DNA from: Halobellus inordinatus | GTDB taxonomy: Archaea; Halobacteriota; Halobacteria; Halobacteriales; Haloferacaceae | Direction: 5' to 3' | Assembly (NCBI RefSeq): GCF_024464655.1 | Contig: NZ_JANHAV010000005.1 | Location: forward strand, 62,001-126,000 | Length of the DNA stretch: 64,000 bases | In this document: one piece after another, positions 52,975 to 62,472 of the stretch | Layout of the letters: every line of letters starts with the position of its first letter | Numbering within the stretch: position 1 is the stretch's first letter | Position numbers and translations under genes: made by a program | The notes under the pieces: model-generated | What the model was told of the DNA's origin: nothing | The model's input: only the letters and a program-made list of their open reading frames with translations | Database searches by the model: none

Positions 52975-53196
52975 TCACCGCCGACCGCGGTCCGGCGCCG
53001 GGAGGAACTCCGCCCACCAGCGGATCAGGAACCACAGGAGGACGGCTCCGAGCACGAGACCGGAAACGAAGCCTGCGGCGACGAATGTGAGCGATCCGCC
53101 GGCCTGGATGGCGATGAGTGCCCCCGAGAACGCGACGAGCGCGATAAAGCCGATCTTGAGTCGCTGGCTCGCGAGGTCGCGCTCCTCGTCTGTCAT
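52975..53196 (-). CDS. Small two-helix membrane protein
   Basis: 73 aa from the ATG at 53196: MTDEERDLASQRLKIGFIALVAFSGALIAIQAGGSLTFVAAGFVSGLVLGAVLLWFLIRWW then PAPDRGRR. Two transmembrane helices separated by a Gly-rich turn; both termini polar. Conserved-looking in halophiles but of unknown function. The upstream in-frame start is less likely, since it adds only MVGPS. Confidence 0.6.
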   Translation of the reverse strand: MTDEERDLASQRLKIGFIALVAFSGALIAIQAGGSLTFVAAGFVSGLVLGAVLLWFLIRWWAEFLPAPDRGRR

Positions 53197-53294
53197 ACTT
53201 GGCCCGACCACTCAGGATCCCTCCATCTGAGTTCCCATCGGCTGGCGTCTACCGGAAGATGCACAGACTGCGCGTGGTTCCGCGGGAAGACGGC

Positions 53295-53852
53295 TCACTG
53301 GAACCCGCGGCCGACGCCGTCCTCCTCGACGAGGTCGTCGAGATCGTTCGAGAGCAACTCGTCGGCGTCGGCGAACTCGTCTGTGAGGTCGTCGAGGCGG
53401 TCCGGTCGGCCGTCGAACTCGTAGTCCATCGGGCCGAACGCCGGGCTGTCGAGTGCGTCCATCATATCCGTGAAGAAGTCCTCCGGCGTCGTCGGCGCCT
53501 CTGCGTGGACTTTGACCGTCTCTTCGAGGTGCTTCGCCATCGACTTGGCGTGGTCTTCGTCCTCGGGCGGCGACTGGACGGCGAAGCGACCACCCTCGTC
53601 GCGTTTTCGATTCGGAAGGAGGGGTTCGAGGTCGTCGTCGATCCGCCGGGCGACGCGGCTCCCGACCCCCCGGAGTTCGGTCGGATTCTTCGTGTACGTC
53701 TTCAGCGCGTACACGCCGGCGTCCGGGTGGCCGAGAAAGAGATCCTCTCCGAGTCCGCCGCGCCGATCGCCGGCGACGGCCCGCCACCCGTCGGGGTCGA
53801 CGTCAGCGTCGGTCACGTCCGCGAGGATATCCTGCCAGTCTCTGACGCGCAT
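53295..53852 (-). CDS. Acidic hypothetical haloarchaeal protein
   Basis: 185 aa from the ATG at 53852 (MRVRDWQDILADVTDADVDPDGWRAVAGDRRGGLGEDLFLGHPDAGVYALKTYTKNP). The central MAKHLEETVKVHAEAPTTPEDFFTDMMDALDSPAFGPMDYEF is followed by a strongly acidic tail (DDLTDEFADADELLSNDLDDLVEEDGVG). No catalytic motif is recognised. The gene order with the metalloprotease (62-bp gap, same strand) suggests possible cotranscription. Confidence 0.6.
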   Translation of the reverse strand: MRVRDWQDILADVTDADVDPDGWRAVAGDRRGGLGEDLFLGHPDAGVYALKTYTKNPTELRGVGSRVARRIDDDLEPLLPNRKRDEGGRFAVQSPPEDEDHAKSMAKHLEETVKVHAEAPTTPEDFFTDMMDALDSPAFGPMDYEFDGRPDRLDDLTDEFADADELLSNDLDDLVEEDGVGRGFQ

Positions 53853-53914
53853 ACGCGACCGTACAGCCCCCGACAGAAAGAGTATGACGGTTGCTCCCGG
53901 GTGGTCTCGCCGTG

Positions 53915-54907
53915 CTACGGCTCGACGCGAGCCAGCCACTCGGCCGGGTTGTCGAGTTCTGCGTTAGTCGGGAGGTTCTGCGGACGCTCCCAGACGGCCG
54001 CGGCGGCCGCGACGCTCCGACGATCGGCGATCGTCTCGAAGAAGCGCGCGCCGCGCTCGTACTGTCGGCGCTTCAGCCCGAGACCGAGTAGCCGACGGGC
54101 CAGCCGTGCCAGCGGACCGCCACCGCGACGCCGCGCGTCGAGTTTCGCGCGCAAGTCCTCGTACTCGGCGTCGAACGCGCGGTCCATCAGCATCTCCGCG
54201 TAGCCCTCGACGGCGGTCATCGCGACGTTGAGGTCGTGGAACGCTTCGCTGTCGAGACCGCCGCTGGCGAGCGTCTCTAAGCCGTCTTCCATCCGAGATT
54301 CGAGATACTCCGACAGCCACGGGGCGGCACCGAACTCCGCGGCGTGAGCGACTTCGTGGAAGGCGATCCAGCGGCGGAAACGGGGGTAGTCGACGTCGAG
54401 TTCCGCGGCGGCCGCGACGATGTTCGGGTGGACGAAGTAGAGGCCGTGGTCGCCGTTTCCGGCGTCGTCACGCCCGTGTCCATCGCGGTCGGCCAAGAGG
54501 AGCGGATCGTACTGTCCGAGGACGTGGGAGGCGAGGAACGCGAGCACGAACGACATCGACCCGGTGTTTATCACGCGCGTCGCGTTCGGGAAGGCGACGC
54601 GAACGTCCGATTCGAGGGGGTGCATCACTCGGCTGAACGTCGAGACGTTCGCGTCGATCCAGTGGTGGCGGTTCTGGACTTCGATCGAGTCGGGCACGTC
54701 GAAGGTGAGGCCACCGACCGCTCGCAGTCGCTCGCGGGCGTCGCGGACGTCGGCCGCGTAGCCTTCGCGGTCCGCGGGCGTCAAGTCGAGATCACCCGCG
54801 TCGGCAGCCCCCTTCGCAGCCGTCGCGACCGCCGCCCAGTCGATCGTTCGATCGCTACCGCCGCCGGACGCGCCCGCGATCGCCCGAACGCTCCGATAGA
54901 GGTCCAT
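53915..54907 (-). CDS. F420-biosynthesis-associated zinc metalloprotease (TIGR03883/DUF2342 type)
   Basis: 330 aa from the ATG at 54907. The zinc motif HEVAH is in RRWIAFHEVAHAAEFGAAPWLSEYL; the third ligand is likely in MTAVEGYAEMLMDRAFD. Family members occur with F420 genes in phylogenetic profiles, hence the name; the biochemical role is unknown. In this window cofD is 35 kb away, so the association is not local. Two acidic-rich loops of halophilic type. Confidence 0.75.
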   Translation of the reverse strand: MDLYRSVRAIAGASGGGSDRTIDWAAVATAAKGAADAGDLDLTPADREGYAADVRDARERLRAVGGLTFDVPDSIEVQNRHHWIDANVSTFSRVMHPLESDVRVAFPNATRVINTGSMSFVLAFLASHVLGQYDPLLLADRDGHGRDDAGNGDHGLYFVHPNIVAAAAELDVDYPRFRRWIAFHEVAHAAEFGAAPWLSEYLESRMEDGLETLASGGLDSEAFHDLNVAMTAVEGYAEMLMDRAFDAEYEDLRAKLDARRRGGGPLARLARRLLGLGLKRRQYERGARFFETIADRRSVAAAAAVWERPQNLPTNAELDNPAEWLARVEP

Positions 54908-54977
54908 ACACACTCGTGGGGGCCAGCCCGCAAAACCCTTGTTCACGGACGGGCGGGTCTCCGGGTCGTGGGAGCCA

Positions 54978-56132
54978 CTACACGGCGCAGTTGTTGGGGC
55001 CGAGTTCGACCCCGGTCGCTTCGTCTTCGTCGAGGTCGCGCCGCCCGCGATTCACGTCGATGACGGTCTCGTAGTTCGGCGGCTTCTCGGTCGTTCGGTC
55101 GGTGACGCGATCGACGAACGCCGACTTCTCGAGTCGGAAGAGTTCCAGTCCCTCGCGGAGTTCGCCGAGTGTCGCCGCGACGAGTTCGCCCGGCCGGCCG
55201 ACCCCGAAGCGCCCCTCGGCGTCGACGGAGACGTGGCCGGGGAGGACGACGACATCGTCCGAAAGTGGTGCGTACGTCTCGTGTAACGTCTCGTAGAGGA
55301 GTTCCGCGCCGTGCGCCGCGCCGCCCTCGCCGAACTCCAACTCCGTCCGCCCCACGGATTCGACGAACAGCGCGTCAGCCGAGAGGAGATACTGCTCGTC
55401 GACGACGAGGTTCATCTGTTCGGTGGTGTGGCCCGGTGCGGCGATGATATCCGCGTCGACGTCGCCGACGGCGAGCGTGTCGCCGTCCGCGATCGGCTCG
55501 TACTCGTAGTCCACGTCGCGCTCGGTCGCCGCCGCGCTCAGGTAATAGGGGACCGAGAGCCGCTCGGCGAGCGCGCGCCCTCCGGAGATGTGATCCGCGT
55601 GGACGTGCGTGTCCACGACGCCCGTGATCGTCAGCCCCGCGTCGGCCGCGACGAGTTCGAACTCGTGATCCTGGCGGGTGGCGTCGACGACGATCGCCTC
55701 ACCCGCGTCGTGGTCGCCGACGACGTAGCCGAGACAGCCCTTCGCACGCCGTTGTACCTGCGCGAGGAACAGGTCACTGTCCGTGTCGACGTCGACGACG
55801 TCGTAGAGTTTGCTCCAGTCCTCCATCCCACCCTTGACGACGGAGACGTCGTCGTGACCGCGGTCCGACAGTTCGAACCCGAACGACGTCGAGGTGAGCC
55901 CCCTCGCGCAGATCACGGCGACCGGACCGCTGCCGGCGATCGCGTCGACGTCGTCCCAGTCGAGATTGTCGCCGAGCCCATCGATCGGATGATACGGGAC
56001 GTTCACCGCGTCCGGGACGTGCCACACCTCGAAACTCTCGGGTTGGCGCGTGTCGACGATGGTGAGATCGTCACCGGCGTCGGTCGCCGCCGCGAGGTCT
56101 TCGACGGTGAGCTGGTGAAGTAGCGTCGGCAT
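54978..56132 (-). CDS. Rhodanese-metallo-beta-lactamase fusion (persulfide-processing type)
   Basis: 384 aa. The N-terminal rhodanese domain (DLTIVDTRQPESFEVWHVPDAVNVPYHPIDGLGDN) has the active Cys in VICARGLTSTSFGFEL. The C-terminal MBL domain has the metal motif THVHADHISGG and further ligands in AAPGHTTEQMN, LLSADALFVESVG and VLPGHVSVDAEG. Order is rhodanese first, opposite to many ETHE1-rhodanese fusions. Likely a glutathione-independent persulfide dioxygenase or thiol-sulfur handler. Start at 56132 (MPTLLHQLTVEDLAAA). Confidence 0.8.
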   Translation of the reverse strand: MPTLLHQLTVEDLAAATDAGDDLTIVDTRQPESFEVWHVPDAVNVPYHPIDGLGDNLDWDDVDAIAGSGPVAVICARGLTSTSFGFELSDRGHDDVSVVKGGMEDWSKLYDVVDVDTDSDLFLAQVQRRAKGCLGYVVGDHDAGEAIVVDATRQDHEFELVAADAGLTITGVVDTHVHADHISGGRALAERLSVPYYLSAAATERDVDYEYEPIADGDTLAVGDVDADIIAAPGHTTEQMNLVVDEQYLLSADALFVESVGRTELEFGEGGAAHGAELLYETLHETYAPLSDDVVVLPGHVSVDAEGRFGVGRPGELVAATLGELREGLELFRLEKSAFVDRVTDRTTEKPPNYETVIDVNRGRRDLDEDEATGVELGPNNCAV

Positions 56133-56250
56133 ACGTGTGTGTATGCGTGTCACACGAATAACTATTGCCACGGTGCGAGCACGACCGCGCGGCCGCTATC
56201 TGTCGTCAGCCGTGCGACGAGAAAAGGCGATCGAGCGTCGGAAAGCCGCG

Positions 56251-57066
56251 TTAGATCTCGGCCTCGAAGTCTTCGAGGGCGTAGACGGTGTCGCTTCCAC
56301 GGCGGTCGAGCGTCTCGTTGGCGAGCAGCCAGTAGACGACCGACAGCGCGCGTCGACCTTTGTTGTTCGTCGGCACGACGAGGTCGACGTTGCTCGTCTG
56401 GTTGTTCGAGTCACACATTGCGATGACCGGGATGCCGACCGTGATGGCCTCCTTGACGGCCTGGGCGTCGCCGATCGGGTCGGTGACGACGAGGACGTCC
56501 GGTTCGATGTAGCCGTCGTAGTCGGGGTTCGTCAGCGTCCCCGGGATGAATCGGCCGGTCCGGGCGCGCGCGCCGACCGCGTCGGCGAACTTCGTCGCCG
56601 GGAAGCGGCCGTACTGGCGCGAACTCGTGACCAGGATCTGCTCGGGGTCGTAGTTCGCGAGGAAGTCTGCGGCCGTCCGGATCCGCGAGTCGGTCCGGCT
56701 GACGTCTAAGACGTACAGCCCGTCGTCGCGGACGCGGTGGATGAACCGCTCCATATCCTCGGTCTTCTGTTGGGTCCCGATGTGGACCCCCGCGGAGAGG
56801 TAGTCCTCGACGGGGATGAGGAGGTCGGCCTCCTCGTCGGGCATCACGTCCTCGTCGAACGTGGGTGCCGCGTCCTCTTCTTCGGGTGCTTCGGCCTCGG
56901 CAGCCTCGTCGGCCGCGCTCTCGTCGGCGACCTCGTCTTCGGCAGCCTCGGCGACCGTTTCGGCCGTCTCGGCGTCGGCCTCGGTCGTCTCGACGTCGTC
57001 TGCGGCTTCGTCCGCGTCCGTCTCGTCGTCGACGACTTCGACCGCGTCGTTGTCGTTCTCTGTCAT
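56251..57066 (-). CDS. rpsB: Ribosomal protein uS2
   Basis: Small ribosomal subunit protein. 271 aa; the first 75 residues are an acidic, Ala/Glu/Asp-rich extension ([20 protein letters not shown]...) of halophilic type, then [58 protein letters not shown] matches the archaeal S2 core. The start overlaps the eno stop by 4 bp. Last gene of the ribosomal cluster; downstream on the minus strand the next gene is the rhodanese-MBL protein. Confidence 0.95.
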   Translation of the reverse strand: MTENDNDAVEVVDDETDADEAADDVETTEADAETAETVAEAAEDEVADESAADEAAEAEAPEEEDAAPTFDEDVMPDEEADLLIPVEDYLSAGVHIGTQQKTEDMERFIHRVRDDGLYVLDVSRTDSRIRTAADFLANYDPEQILVTSSRQYGRFPATKFADAVGARARTGRFIPGTLTNPDYDGYIEPDVLVVTDPIGDAQAVKEAITVGIPVIAMCDSNNQTSNVDLVVPTNNKGRRALSVVYWLLANETLDRRGSDTVYALEDFEAEI

Positions 57067-58268
57067 ACTGCGTCGTCCGCGATGCGGATGAGTTCGTTGA
57101 GTTTGGCGGTTCGCTCGCCCTGCACCGTGCCGGTCTTGATGAAGCCGGCGTCGGTGGCGACGGCGAGGTGTGCGATCGTCGTGTCCTCGGTCTCGCCCGA
57201 GCGGTGGGAGACGACCGTCTCGTACCCGTTCTCGGTCGCCAGCTCGATCGCGTCGAAGGCGTCCGACAGCGATCCGATCTGGTTCGGCTTGATGAGGATC
57301 GAGTTGGCGGCGCCGGCGTCGATACCCGCCTGCAGGCGCTCGACGTTCGTCACGAAGAGGTCGTCGCCGCAGATGAGCGTCTGGTCGCCGACGCGTTCGG
57401 TGAGGTCTGCGAAGCCCTCGTAGTCGTCCTCGTCGAGGGGGTCCTCGACGTAGACGAGGTCGTACTCCTCGACCATCTCGGCGACGTAGTCGACCTGTTC
57501 GGCGGTCGATTTGACGTCGTCACCGTAGACGTAGCCGTCCTCGTCGGCGTCGTAGAGTTCAGCCGCGGCCATATCCAGGCCGAACTTGATCTCGAATCCG
57601 AGTTCGTCGGCCGTCTCGGAGACGGCCTGATCGACGACTTCGAACGCCTCGGCGTCCGAGATCGCCGGTGCCCACGCGCCCTCGTCGCCCTTCGCCGCGG
57701 GAACCCCGCGTTCGTCGAGGATCTCGGAGATGCGCGCGTGCACGGCGGCGTTCGCGAAGACGGCCTCGGAGATGCTCGGCGCGCCGACCGGCGCGGCGAG
57801 GAACTCCTGGATGTACGTCGCTTCCTTGGCGTGCTCGCCGCCGCCGACGACGTTGCCGAGCGGCGTCGGGAACGACGCACCGCGGAACGTCCCACCCAGA
57901 TGCTGGTACAGCGGAGCACCGAGCACGTCGGCGCCAGCCTTCGCGGCCGCCATCGAGATGGCGACGGCGCTGTTGGCACCGATCTGCGAGAAGTTCTCCG
58001 TGCCGTCTGCGGCGTGGAGTGCGGCGTCGACGTCGCGCTGGTTGCCAGCGTGGACCGTCCCGACGAGACGCGGGATCGCGTGTTCTCGCGCCGCCGCGAT
58101 GGCCTCTGCAGGCTCCAGTTCGATCGCCTCGTACTCGCCCGTGCTCGCCCCGCTTGGGGCCGCTGCACGGCCGAACCCGCCGGATTCGGTCAGCACGTCC
58201 GCCTCGACCGTCGGGTTGCCGCGGGAGTCGAGAACGCGCCGGAGCGCAATGCTCGTGATGAGCGTCAT
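57063..58268 (-). CDS. eno: Enolase
   Basis: Converts 2-phosphoglycerate to PEP. 401 aa. Family blocks: [72 protein letters not shown], the catalytic Lys in [19 protein letters not shown] and the loop [19 protein letters not shown]. Placed, as in many archaea, between rpoK and rpsB. Confidence 0.96.
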   Translation of the reverse strand: MTLITSIALRRVLDSRGNPTVEADVLTESGGFGRAAAPSGASTGEYEAIELEPAEAIAAAREHAIPRLVGTVHAGNQRDVDAALHAADGTENFSQIGANSAVAISMAAAKAGADVLGAPLYQHLGGTFRGASFPTPLGNVVGGGEHAKEATYIQEFLAAPVGAPSISEAVFANAAVHARISEILDERGVPAAKGDEGAWAPAISDAEAFEVVDQAVSETADELGFEIKFGLDMAAAELYDADEDGYVYGDDVKSTAEQVDYVAEMVEEYDLVYVEDPLDEDDYEGFADLTERVGDQTLICGDDLFVTNVERLQAGIDAGAANSILIKPNQIGSLSDAFDAIELATENGYETVVSHRSGETEDTTIAHLAVATDAGFIKTGTVQGERTAKLNELIRIADDAV

Positions 58269-58269
58269 T

Positions 58270-58452
58270 TCAGTTCCCCTCGCGGTTTACCGTGAACGGC
58301 AGCACGCCGGCGTCGTACTCTTCGGCGGCGACCAGGATCGGTTCGGACTGGTCGGTGTCTACGAGTACCGGTGCGCCGTAGGACACCTGCAGCGCTCGCG
58401 CGCCGAGGATGCGGGCCTTCTCGTATCGGTTGTACTGGGTGCGTCCGCTCAT
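58270..58452 (-). CDS. rpoK: RNA polymerase subunit RpoK (Rpb6/omega)
   Basis: 60 aa; stabilises the polymerase assembly. The core [51 protein letters not shown] matches archaeal RpoK/Rpb6. The ATG at 58452 overlaps the rpoN stop by 4 bp; a longer upstream open frame is not similar to RpoK. One base separates it from eno. Confidence 0.9.
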   Translation of the reverse strand: MSGRTQYNRYEKARILGARALQVSYGAPVLVDTDQSEPILVAAEEYDAGVLPFTVNREGN

Positions 58453-58643
58453 TGGTAAGGTGCGACGACGTCGACGAGGTCTTTGTGCGAGACCATCATC
58501 CGCCGACAGCAGTGTCGTTCTACCCCGAGGTCGTCGAGGACCTTCGCCGGATCCTCGTCGCCCTCGCGGGCACGCTCCTTGAACTCGTCCCAGTGTTCGC
58601 CGACGACGTTGCCGCAGGTGAAACACCGGACGGGTATCATCAT
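58449..58643 (-). CDS. rpoN: RNA polymerase subunit RpoN (Rpb10)
   Basis: 64 aa zinc-binding subunit. Zinc ligands: CFTCGNVVG near the N-terminus and [10 protein letters not shown] downstream, the exact Rpb10 pattern. ATG at 58643 or the next codon 58640. Coupled to rpoK by a 4-bp overlap; 12 bp after uS9. Confidence 0.93.
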   Translation of the reverse strand: MMIPVRCFTCGNVVGEHWDEFKERAREGDEDPAKVLDDLGVERHCCRRMMVSHKDLVDVVAPYQ

Positions 58644-58655
58644 AGTTGGATCACC

Positions 58656-59054
58656 TCAGCGGTAGGACTTCTGATAGCGCGCTCGTGCACCCGGTCCGCC
58701 CCACTTCTTGGGCTCGGACTGGCGCACGTCGTTGACGAGGAGCGAGCGGTCGAAGTCCATGTACGCGTCGCGAAGCTCCGCGTCGTTGAGATGCTGCACT
58801 AGCCCGCGGGCGATGGCCGTCCGCGCGGCGTCAGCCTGCCCGGCGAAGCCGCCGCCGGAGACGCTGACGTCGATGTCGACCTGCGATCGGAGATCCTCGC
58901 CGGCGATGCGGAACGGCTCCAGCATCTTCAGGCGGGCCATCTCCGGCTCGACGAGCTCGACCGGCTGGGAGTCGATTCGGACGCGACCCTCGCCGTCGCG
59001 CACGGTTGCGCGGGCGATGGCCGTCTTCTTCTTGCCAGAGGTATTCGTTACCAT
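58656..59054 (-). CDS. rps9: Ribosomal protein uS9
   Basis: 132 aa. [28 protein letters not shown] at the start, [21 protein letters not shown] in the middle and the hallmark basic C-terminus [18 protein letters not shown], which reaches the P-site tRNA. Overlaps the uL13 stop by 7 bp. Confidence 0.96.
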   Translation of the reverse strand: MVTNTSGKKKTAIARATVRDGEGRVRIDSQPVELVEPEMARLKMLEPFRIAGEDLRSQVDIDVSVSGGGFAGQADAARTAIARGLVQHLNDAELRDAYMDFDRSLLVNDVRQSEPKKWGGPGARARYQKSYR

Positions 59055-59485
59055 GTGACTTTCGCACCCAGGTTCTCGGAAATCTCTCCGAGCGAGAGGA
59101 ACTTGATGTTCGAGAGTCGATCCAGCGTGGTTCCGTCGAGCGCCTCGCCGTCCTCGTCGAACGGGTTGCCCACGTAGACGCGGACGTTCGAGAGCGCTTC
59201 TCGGCCTCGCTGTTCTTTGTACGGGAGCATTCCGCGAACCGAGCGCTTGAACATACCGTCCGGGCGCGTCGGGTAGTGCGGGCCGCGGTCGGAACCGACG
59301 TTGGCGCGCTTGCGGTAGGTGCTCATCACGTCGTCCTCGGACCCCGTGATGACGGCGTCCTCAGCGTTGACGATGGCGACCGACTCGCCGGCGAGGGCCT
59401 TCTGGGCGACCTCGCTGGCGACACGGCCGACGATGCAGTTTCGCGCGTCGACGACGACGTCGGCGTCGAATTCGGCGAGGCTCAT
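59048..59485 (-). CDS. rpl13: Ribosomal protein uL13
   Basis: 145 aa. [41 protein letters not shown] is the archaeal L13 start, followed by [42 protein letters not shown]. Overlaps eL18 by 4 bp at its start. Confidence 0.95.
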   Translation of the reverse strand: MSLAEFDADVVVDARNCIVGRVASEVAQKALAGESVAIVNAEDAVITGSEDDVMSTYRKRANVGSDRGPHYPTRPDGMFKRSVRGMLPYKEQRGREALSNVRVYVGNPFDEDGEALDGTTLDRLSNIKFLSLGEISENLGAKVTW

Positions 59486-59832
59486 CGAATCACCCGTACG
59501 TTGCTGCCGTCGGGGTTCTCTTCGATGATGCGTTCGAGCGCCACCGTGTCCCCGACCTGTTCGATCTTCTTTCGAGCGGACGACGAGAAGTCGACCGCCG
59601 CAACTGTAACGTTCTTCTGCAGCGCACCACTCCCCAGCACTTTGCCGGGGACGACGACGGTCTCGTCTTCTCGTGCGTATCGTTCGATACGCCCGAGGTT
59701 GACCTCCGCGTGGGTGCGCCGCGGCTTCTCCAGACGGTCCGCGACGTCCTGCCAGACATTGGCACCGGACTCGCGAGAGACCGCCTTCAGCTCGGCGATG
59801 AGACTGTTGAGTCTCGGATTCGTCTTACTCAT
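59482..59832 (-). CDS. rpl18e: Ribosomal protein eL18
   Basis: 116 aa. [68 protein letters not shown] is diagnostic of eL18 (L18e), an archaeal/eukaryotic protein. First coding gene after tRNA-Leu(CAG), with a 32-bp gap, and probably transcribed together with it. Confidence 0.95.
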   Translation of the reverse strand: MSKTNPRLNSLIAELKAVSRESGANVWQDVADRLEKPRRTHAEVNLGRIERYAREDETVVVPGKVLGSGALQKNVTVAAVDFSSSARKKIEQVGDTVALERIIEENPDGSNVRVIR

Positions 59833-59864
59833 TGTCTACCTCCTGAGAGTGAGAGAAAACGGAG

Positions 59865-59949
59865 TGCAGGGAGCAGGATTTGAACCTGCGGACCCCTATG
59901 GGACAGCGCCCTGAACGCTGCGCCGTTGGCCAGACTTGGCTATCCCTGC
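59865..59949 (-). tRNA. tRNA-Leu (anticodon CAG)
   Basis: On the minus strand GCAGGGA pairs with TCCCTGC, followed by discriminator A. The anticodon stem CAGCG/CGCTG closes loop TTCAGGG, anticodon CAG, reading CUG. The long variable arm (TCCCATAGGGGTC) marks a class II tRNA. Standard archaeal position between rpoD and eL18. No intron, CCA not encoded. Confidence 0.93.
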
Positions 59950-60113
59950 TCGCACTCCGTTCTACTGCATGCCCCTTCAAACTCCTTTCGATCTGGCGAC
60001 GCCGTCCGCGACCGCGTGCGACCGCGCCGTTCGCGGCGCTCAGGGTACGCGTCGCCGGATTCGGCGACGCGGCGGGCGAGCGTCGGGTGATGAGTGAAGG
60101 GACAGACATCGTA

Positions 60114-60896
60114 CTATATCGCTACCTTCTCTTCGAGTTCGGCTGCGCGGTCGCCGAGCGATTCGGCGGCCCGCAGGACCAGTTCCTCGACGGTGAACGA
60201 CCCGTCCGTCTCCACGTGGAAGACGAACGCCTCGGGCACGTCGTGGACCTCGACTTCCTTCCCCGGATACCGGTTCGTGAGGTCGTTGTCGAACGTGTCG
60301 GTGGCGACGAGGTCGCCGTCTTCGGCGCTCTCGTCTGCGGCGTGTTCCGCGGCCGCCTCCTCGATCACGCCCCGCAGGATGTTGGGCTCCTGCGACTCGA
60401 ACTCGCCGGCGTCGCCGACGGCCTCCACGCGCTGGAGGTGTCGGTAGCCGACGGAGACGCCGCCCTGGTGTTTGGCGTGCGCCTTCCCGCTGTCGAGGAC
60501 CGCGTCGGCCTCGAATTCGAGGTGCTGATCCTCTTTCAGCTCGACGATGGGGACGTTCTGATCGGCCGGCTGCACGAGGTCGTCGGCCGACACGAGGTCG
60601 CCCGAGTACGCTGTCGCCGGTCCCTGAACGTCCAGTGAGAGGGTGACGACGTCACCCTCCTCGAAGTCGTCGAGGGGCGTCGTCAGCGGCACGAGCCCCA
60701 GTCGGAGGCCGATCATCTCGTCGAACATCACCGACGAGTTCTCGACGAACCGGACGGTGTCGATGCTGAACGTCGGCACGTCGGCGACCATCGCTCGGCG
60801 GATGCCGTTAGCGACGGCTGGCGACACGCCGCGGACGAGGAACCGGGCCTTCCGGTCGCCGCGTTCGATGAACTCGACCTCGAAATCGTTCGTCAT
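60114..60896 (-). CDS. rpoD: RNA polymerase subunit RpoD (Rpb3/alpha-like)
   Basis: 260 aa platform subunit of the polymerase. N-terminal [67 protein letters not shown] is the Rpb3/alpha core; the C-terminus [31 protein letters not shown] completes the dimerisation domain. The middle insert, which in some archaea is ferredoxin-like with cysteines binding a cluster, has no cysteine here and no iron-sulfur cluster is expected. 10 bp after uS11. Confidence 0.95.
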   Translation of the reverse strand: MTNDFEVEFIERGDRKARFLVRGVSPAVANGIRRAMVADVPTFSIDTVRFVENSSVMFDEMIGLRLGLVPLTTPLDDFEEGDVVTLSLDVQGPATAYSGDLVSADDLVQPADQNVPIVELKEDQHLEFEADAVLDSGKAHAKHQGGVSVGYRHLQRVEAVGDAGEFESQEPNILRGVIEEAAAEHAADESAEDGDLVATDTFDNDLTNRYPGKEVEVHDVPEAFVFHVETDGSFTVEELVLRAAESLGDRAAELEEKVAI

Positions 60897-60906
60897 CTGT
60901 TAATCC

Positions 60907-61302
60907 TTAGAGACGGCTGTTTTTCGGCGCTCGAGTCCCGTCGTGCGGGATCGGTGTGACGTCCTCGATGCGGCCGATTTCGAGACCAGCACGGGCCAGC
61001 GCGCGGATCGTCGCCTGCGCGCCGGGGCCGGGGCTCTTGTTGCCGTTCCCGCCCGGGCCACGGACGCGAACGTGCAGGCCCTCGATGCCGGCTGCTTTGA
61101 TCTCTTCTGCGACGGACTCCGCCATCTGCATCGCGGCGTACGGCGATGCCTCGTCGCGGTTCTGCTTCACCACGGCACCGCCGGACGACTTCACGATCGT
61201 CTCGGCGCCGGTCAGATCCGTCACCGTGATGAGCGTGTTGTTGAACGACGCGTGGACGTGGGCGATACCCCACTTGTCTCGGGTTGTCTCGGATTCGCTC
61301 AT
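60907..61302 (-). CDS. rps11: Ribosomal protein uS11
   Basis: 131 aa. [122 protein letters not shown] contains the classic S11 blocks including [16 protein letters not shown]. 3 bp after uS4, in the standard archaeal order. Confidence 0.96.
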   Translation of the reverse strand: MSESETTRDKWGIAHVHASFNNTLITVTDLTGAETIVKSSGGAVVKQNRDEASPYAAMQMAESVAEEIKAAGIEGLHVRVRGPGGNGNKSPGPGAQATIRALARAGLEIGRIEDVTPIPHDGTRAPKNSRL

Positions 61303-61305
61303 GGA

Positions 61306-61833
61306 TTACTCCTGCCCCTCTGCGCGCTCGGGGTGTAGCTCGTCCGCGAGCGGACTCGTCTCGTCGAACTCGATGCCGTCCTCTTCCGCGACCTCGACCT
61401 TCTTCGAGGGACGGGAGACGCGGGCGTCGCCGACGACGACGTGGCCATGGACGATGAACTGACGCGCCTGCTTGGGCGTGCTCGCGAGGCCCTTGCGGTA
61501 CGCGACAGTCTGGAGTCGGCGTTCGAGAATGTCGGTGACGTCGAGTCCGAGGACGCGACTGATGTCGTCGTCCTCCGAGAGGATGCCGTAGCGGCGGAGC
61601 CGAGTGAGGAACTCCGCGCCGGCCGCCTCGGCTTCCTCCAGGTCGCCCTGGGCCTCGCCGATGAGGCGTCGTGCCTCTCGTCGGTAGTTACGGAGCTCCG
61701 ATTGGGCTCGCCAGAGCTCCTCTTTGTTCTTCAGGCCGTAGCGTCCGAGAAGATCGCCCTCCTGAGCGATGCGCTCGCCCTGGTAGGGGTGATTCGGCGT
61801 CTCGTAACGCTTGGTGTTGTTTCCGGTCGCCAT
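61306..61833 (-). CDS. rps4: Ribosomal protein uS4
   Basis: 175 aa. TKRYETPNHPYQGERIAQEGDLLGRYGLKNKEELWRAQSELRNYRREARRLI at the start and the S4 RNA-binding domain LERRLQTVAYRKGLASTPKQARQFIVHGHVVVGDARVSRPSKKV in the second half. Acidic tail of halophilic type. Confidence 0.96.
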   Translation of the reverse strand: MATGNNTKRYETPNHPYQGERIAQEGDLLGRYGLKNKEELWRAQSELRNYRREARRLIGEAQGDLEEAEAAGAEFLTRLRRYGILSEDDDISRVLGLDVTDILERRLQTVAYRKGLASTPKQARQFIVHGHVVVGDARVSRPSKKVEVAEEDGIEFDETSPLADELHPERAEGQE

Positions 61834-61836
61834 CGT

Positions 61837-62364
61837 TTACTCTTCCTCGCCGCCTTCGGCGGCCTCCTCGGCCGCCTCCTCTTTGATCGCCTCGACGTTG
61901 ACGCCGATCGTCCCCTCGGTACGTCCGGTGGACTTCGTCCGCTGTCCGCGGACCTTCTGTCCGCGCTGGTGTCGGACGCCCTTGTAGGAGTCGATCATCT
62001 TCATCCGGTTGATGTCGTGGCGGCGCTTTTCTTCGAGGTCCGAGCCGGTGACGTGGGTGGTCTCCCCGCTGAAGAAGTCGCTTCGGCGGTTGGCCATCCA
62101 CTCGGGGATGTGCTCGTCGAAGTTCTCGACGGCGTCGACGACTGCGTCGATCTCGTCGTCCTCGAGCAGACCGAACGTCGCGTGTCGGTCTACGTCTGCG
62201 GCCTCGGCAACGATGCGCGCCGTGCGCTTGCCGATACCTTTCATGTCGGTGAGACTCCGCTCTACCGTCTTCGTCCCGTCGAGATCGGTTTGTCCGATCC
62301 GGACGAAGTATCGGAGGTCTTCCTCCTCCTCGGGAGCGTCGTCCTGTGGTTCTTCTGCACTCAT
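61837..62364 (-). CDS. rps13: Ribosomal protein uS13
   Basis: 175 aa. The start is acidic (MSAEEPQDDAPEEEEDLRYFVRIGQTDLDGTKTVERSLTDMKGIGKRTARIVAEAADVD); the C-terminal DSYKGVRHQRGQKVRGQRTKSTGRTEGTIGVNVEAIKEEA is typical of archaeal S13. The first coding gene of the unit, 24 bp after tRNA-Ser. Confidence 0.96.
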   Translation of the reverse strand: MSAEEPQDDAPEEEEDLRYFVRIGQTDLDGTKTVERSLTDMKGIGKRTARIVAEAADVDRHATFGLLEDDEIDAVVDAVENFDEHIPEWMANRRSDFFSGETTHVTGSDLEEKRRHDINRMKMIDSYKGVRHQRGQKVRGQRTKSTGRTEGTIGVNVEAIKEEAAEEAAEGGEEE

Positions 62365-62387
62365 GACTTTTTGGAAAGTCTGGTGAG

Positions 62388-62472
62388 CGTTGCGGCGGGG
62401 ATTCGAACCCCGGAGGCATTACGCCACAGAGTTAGCAACCCTGCGCCTTGGGCCAGGCTTGGCTACCGCAAC
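62388..62472 (-). tRNA. tRNA-Ser (anticodon GCT)
   Basis: Minus strand: acceptor GTTGCGG pairs with CCGCAAC, discriminator G (typical for serine tRNAs). Anticodon stem CAGGG/CTCTG with loop TTGCTAA gives anticodon GCT for AGC/AGU. Long variable arm (TGGCGTAATGCCTC) confirms class II serine. Lies at the head of the ribosomal protein run. No intron. Confidence 0.92.
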
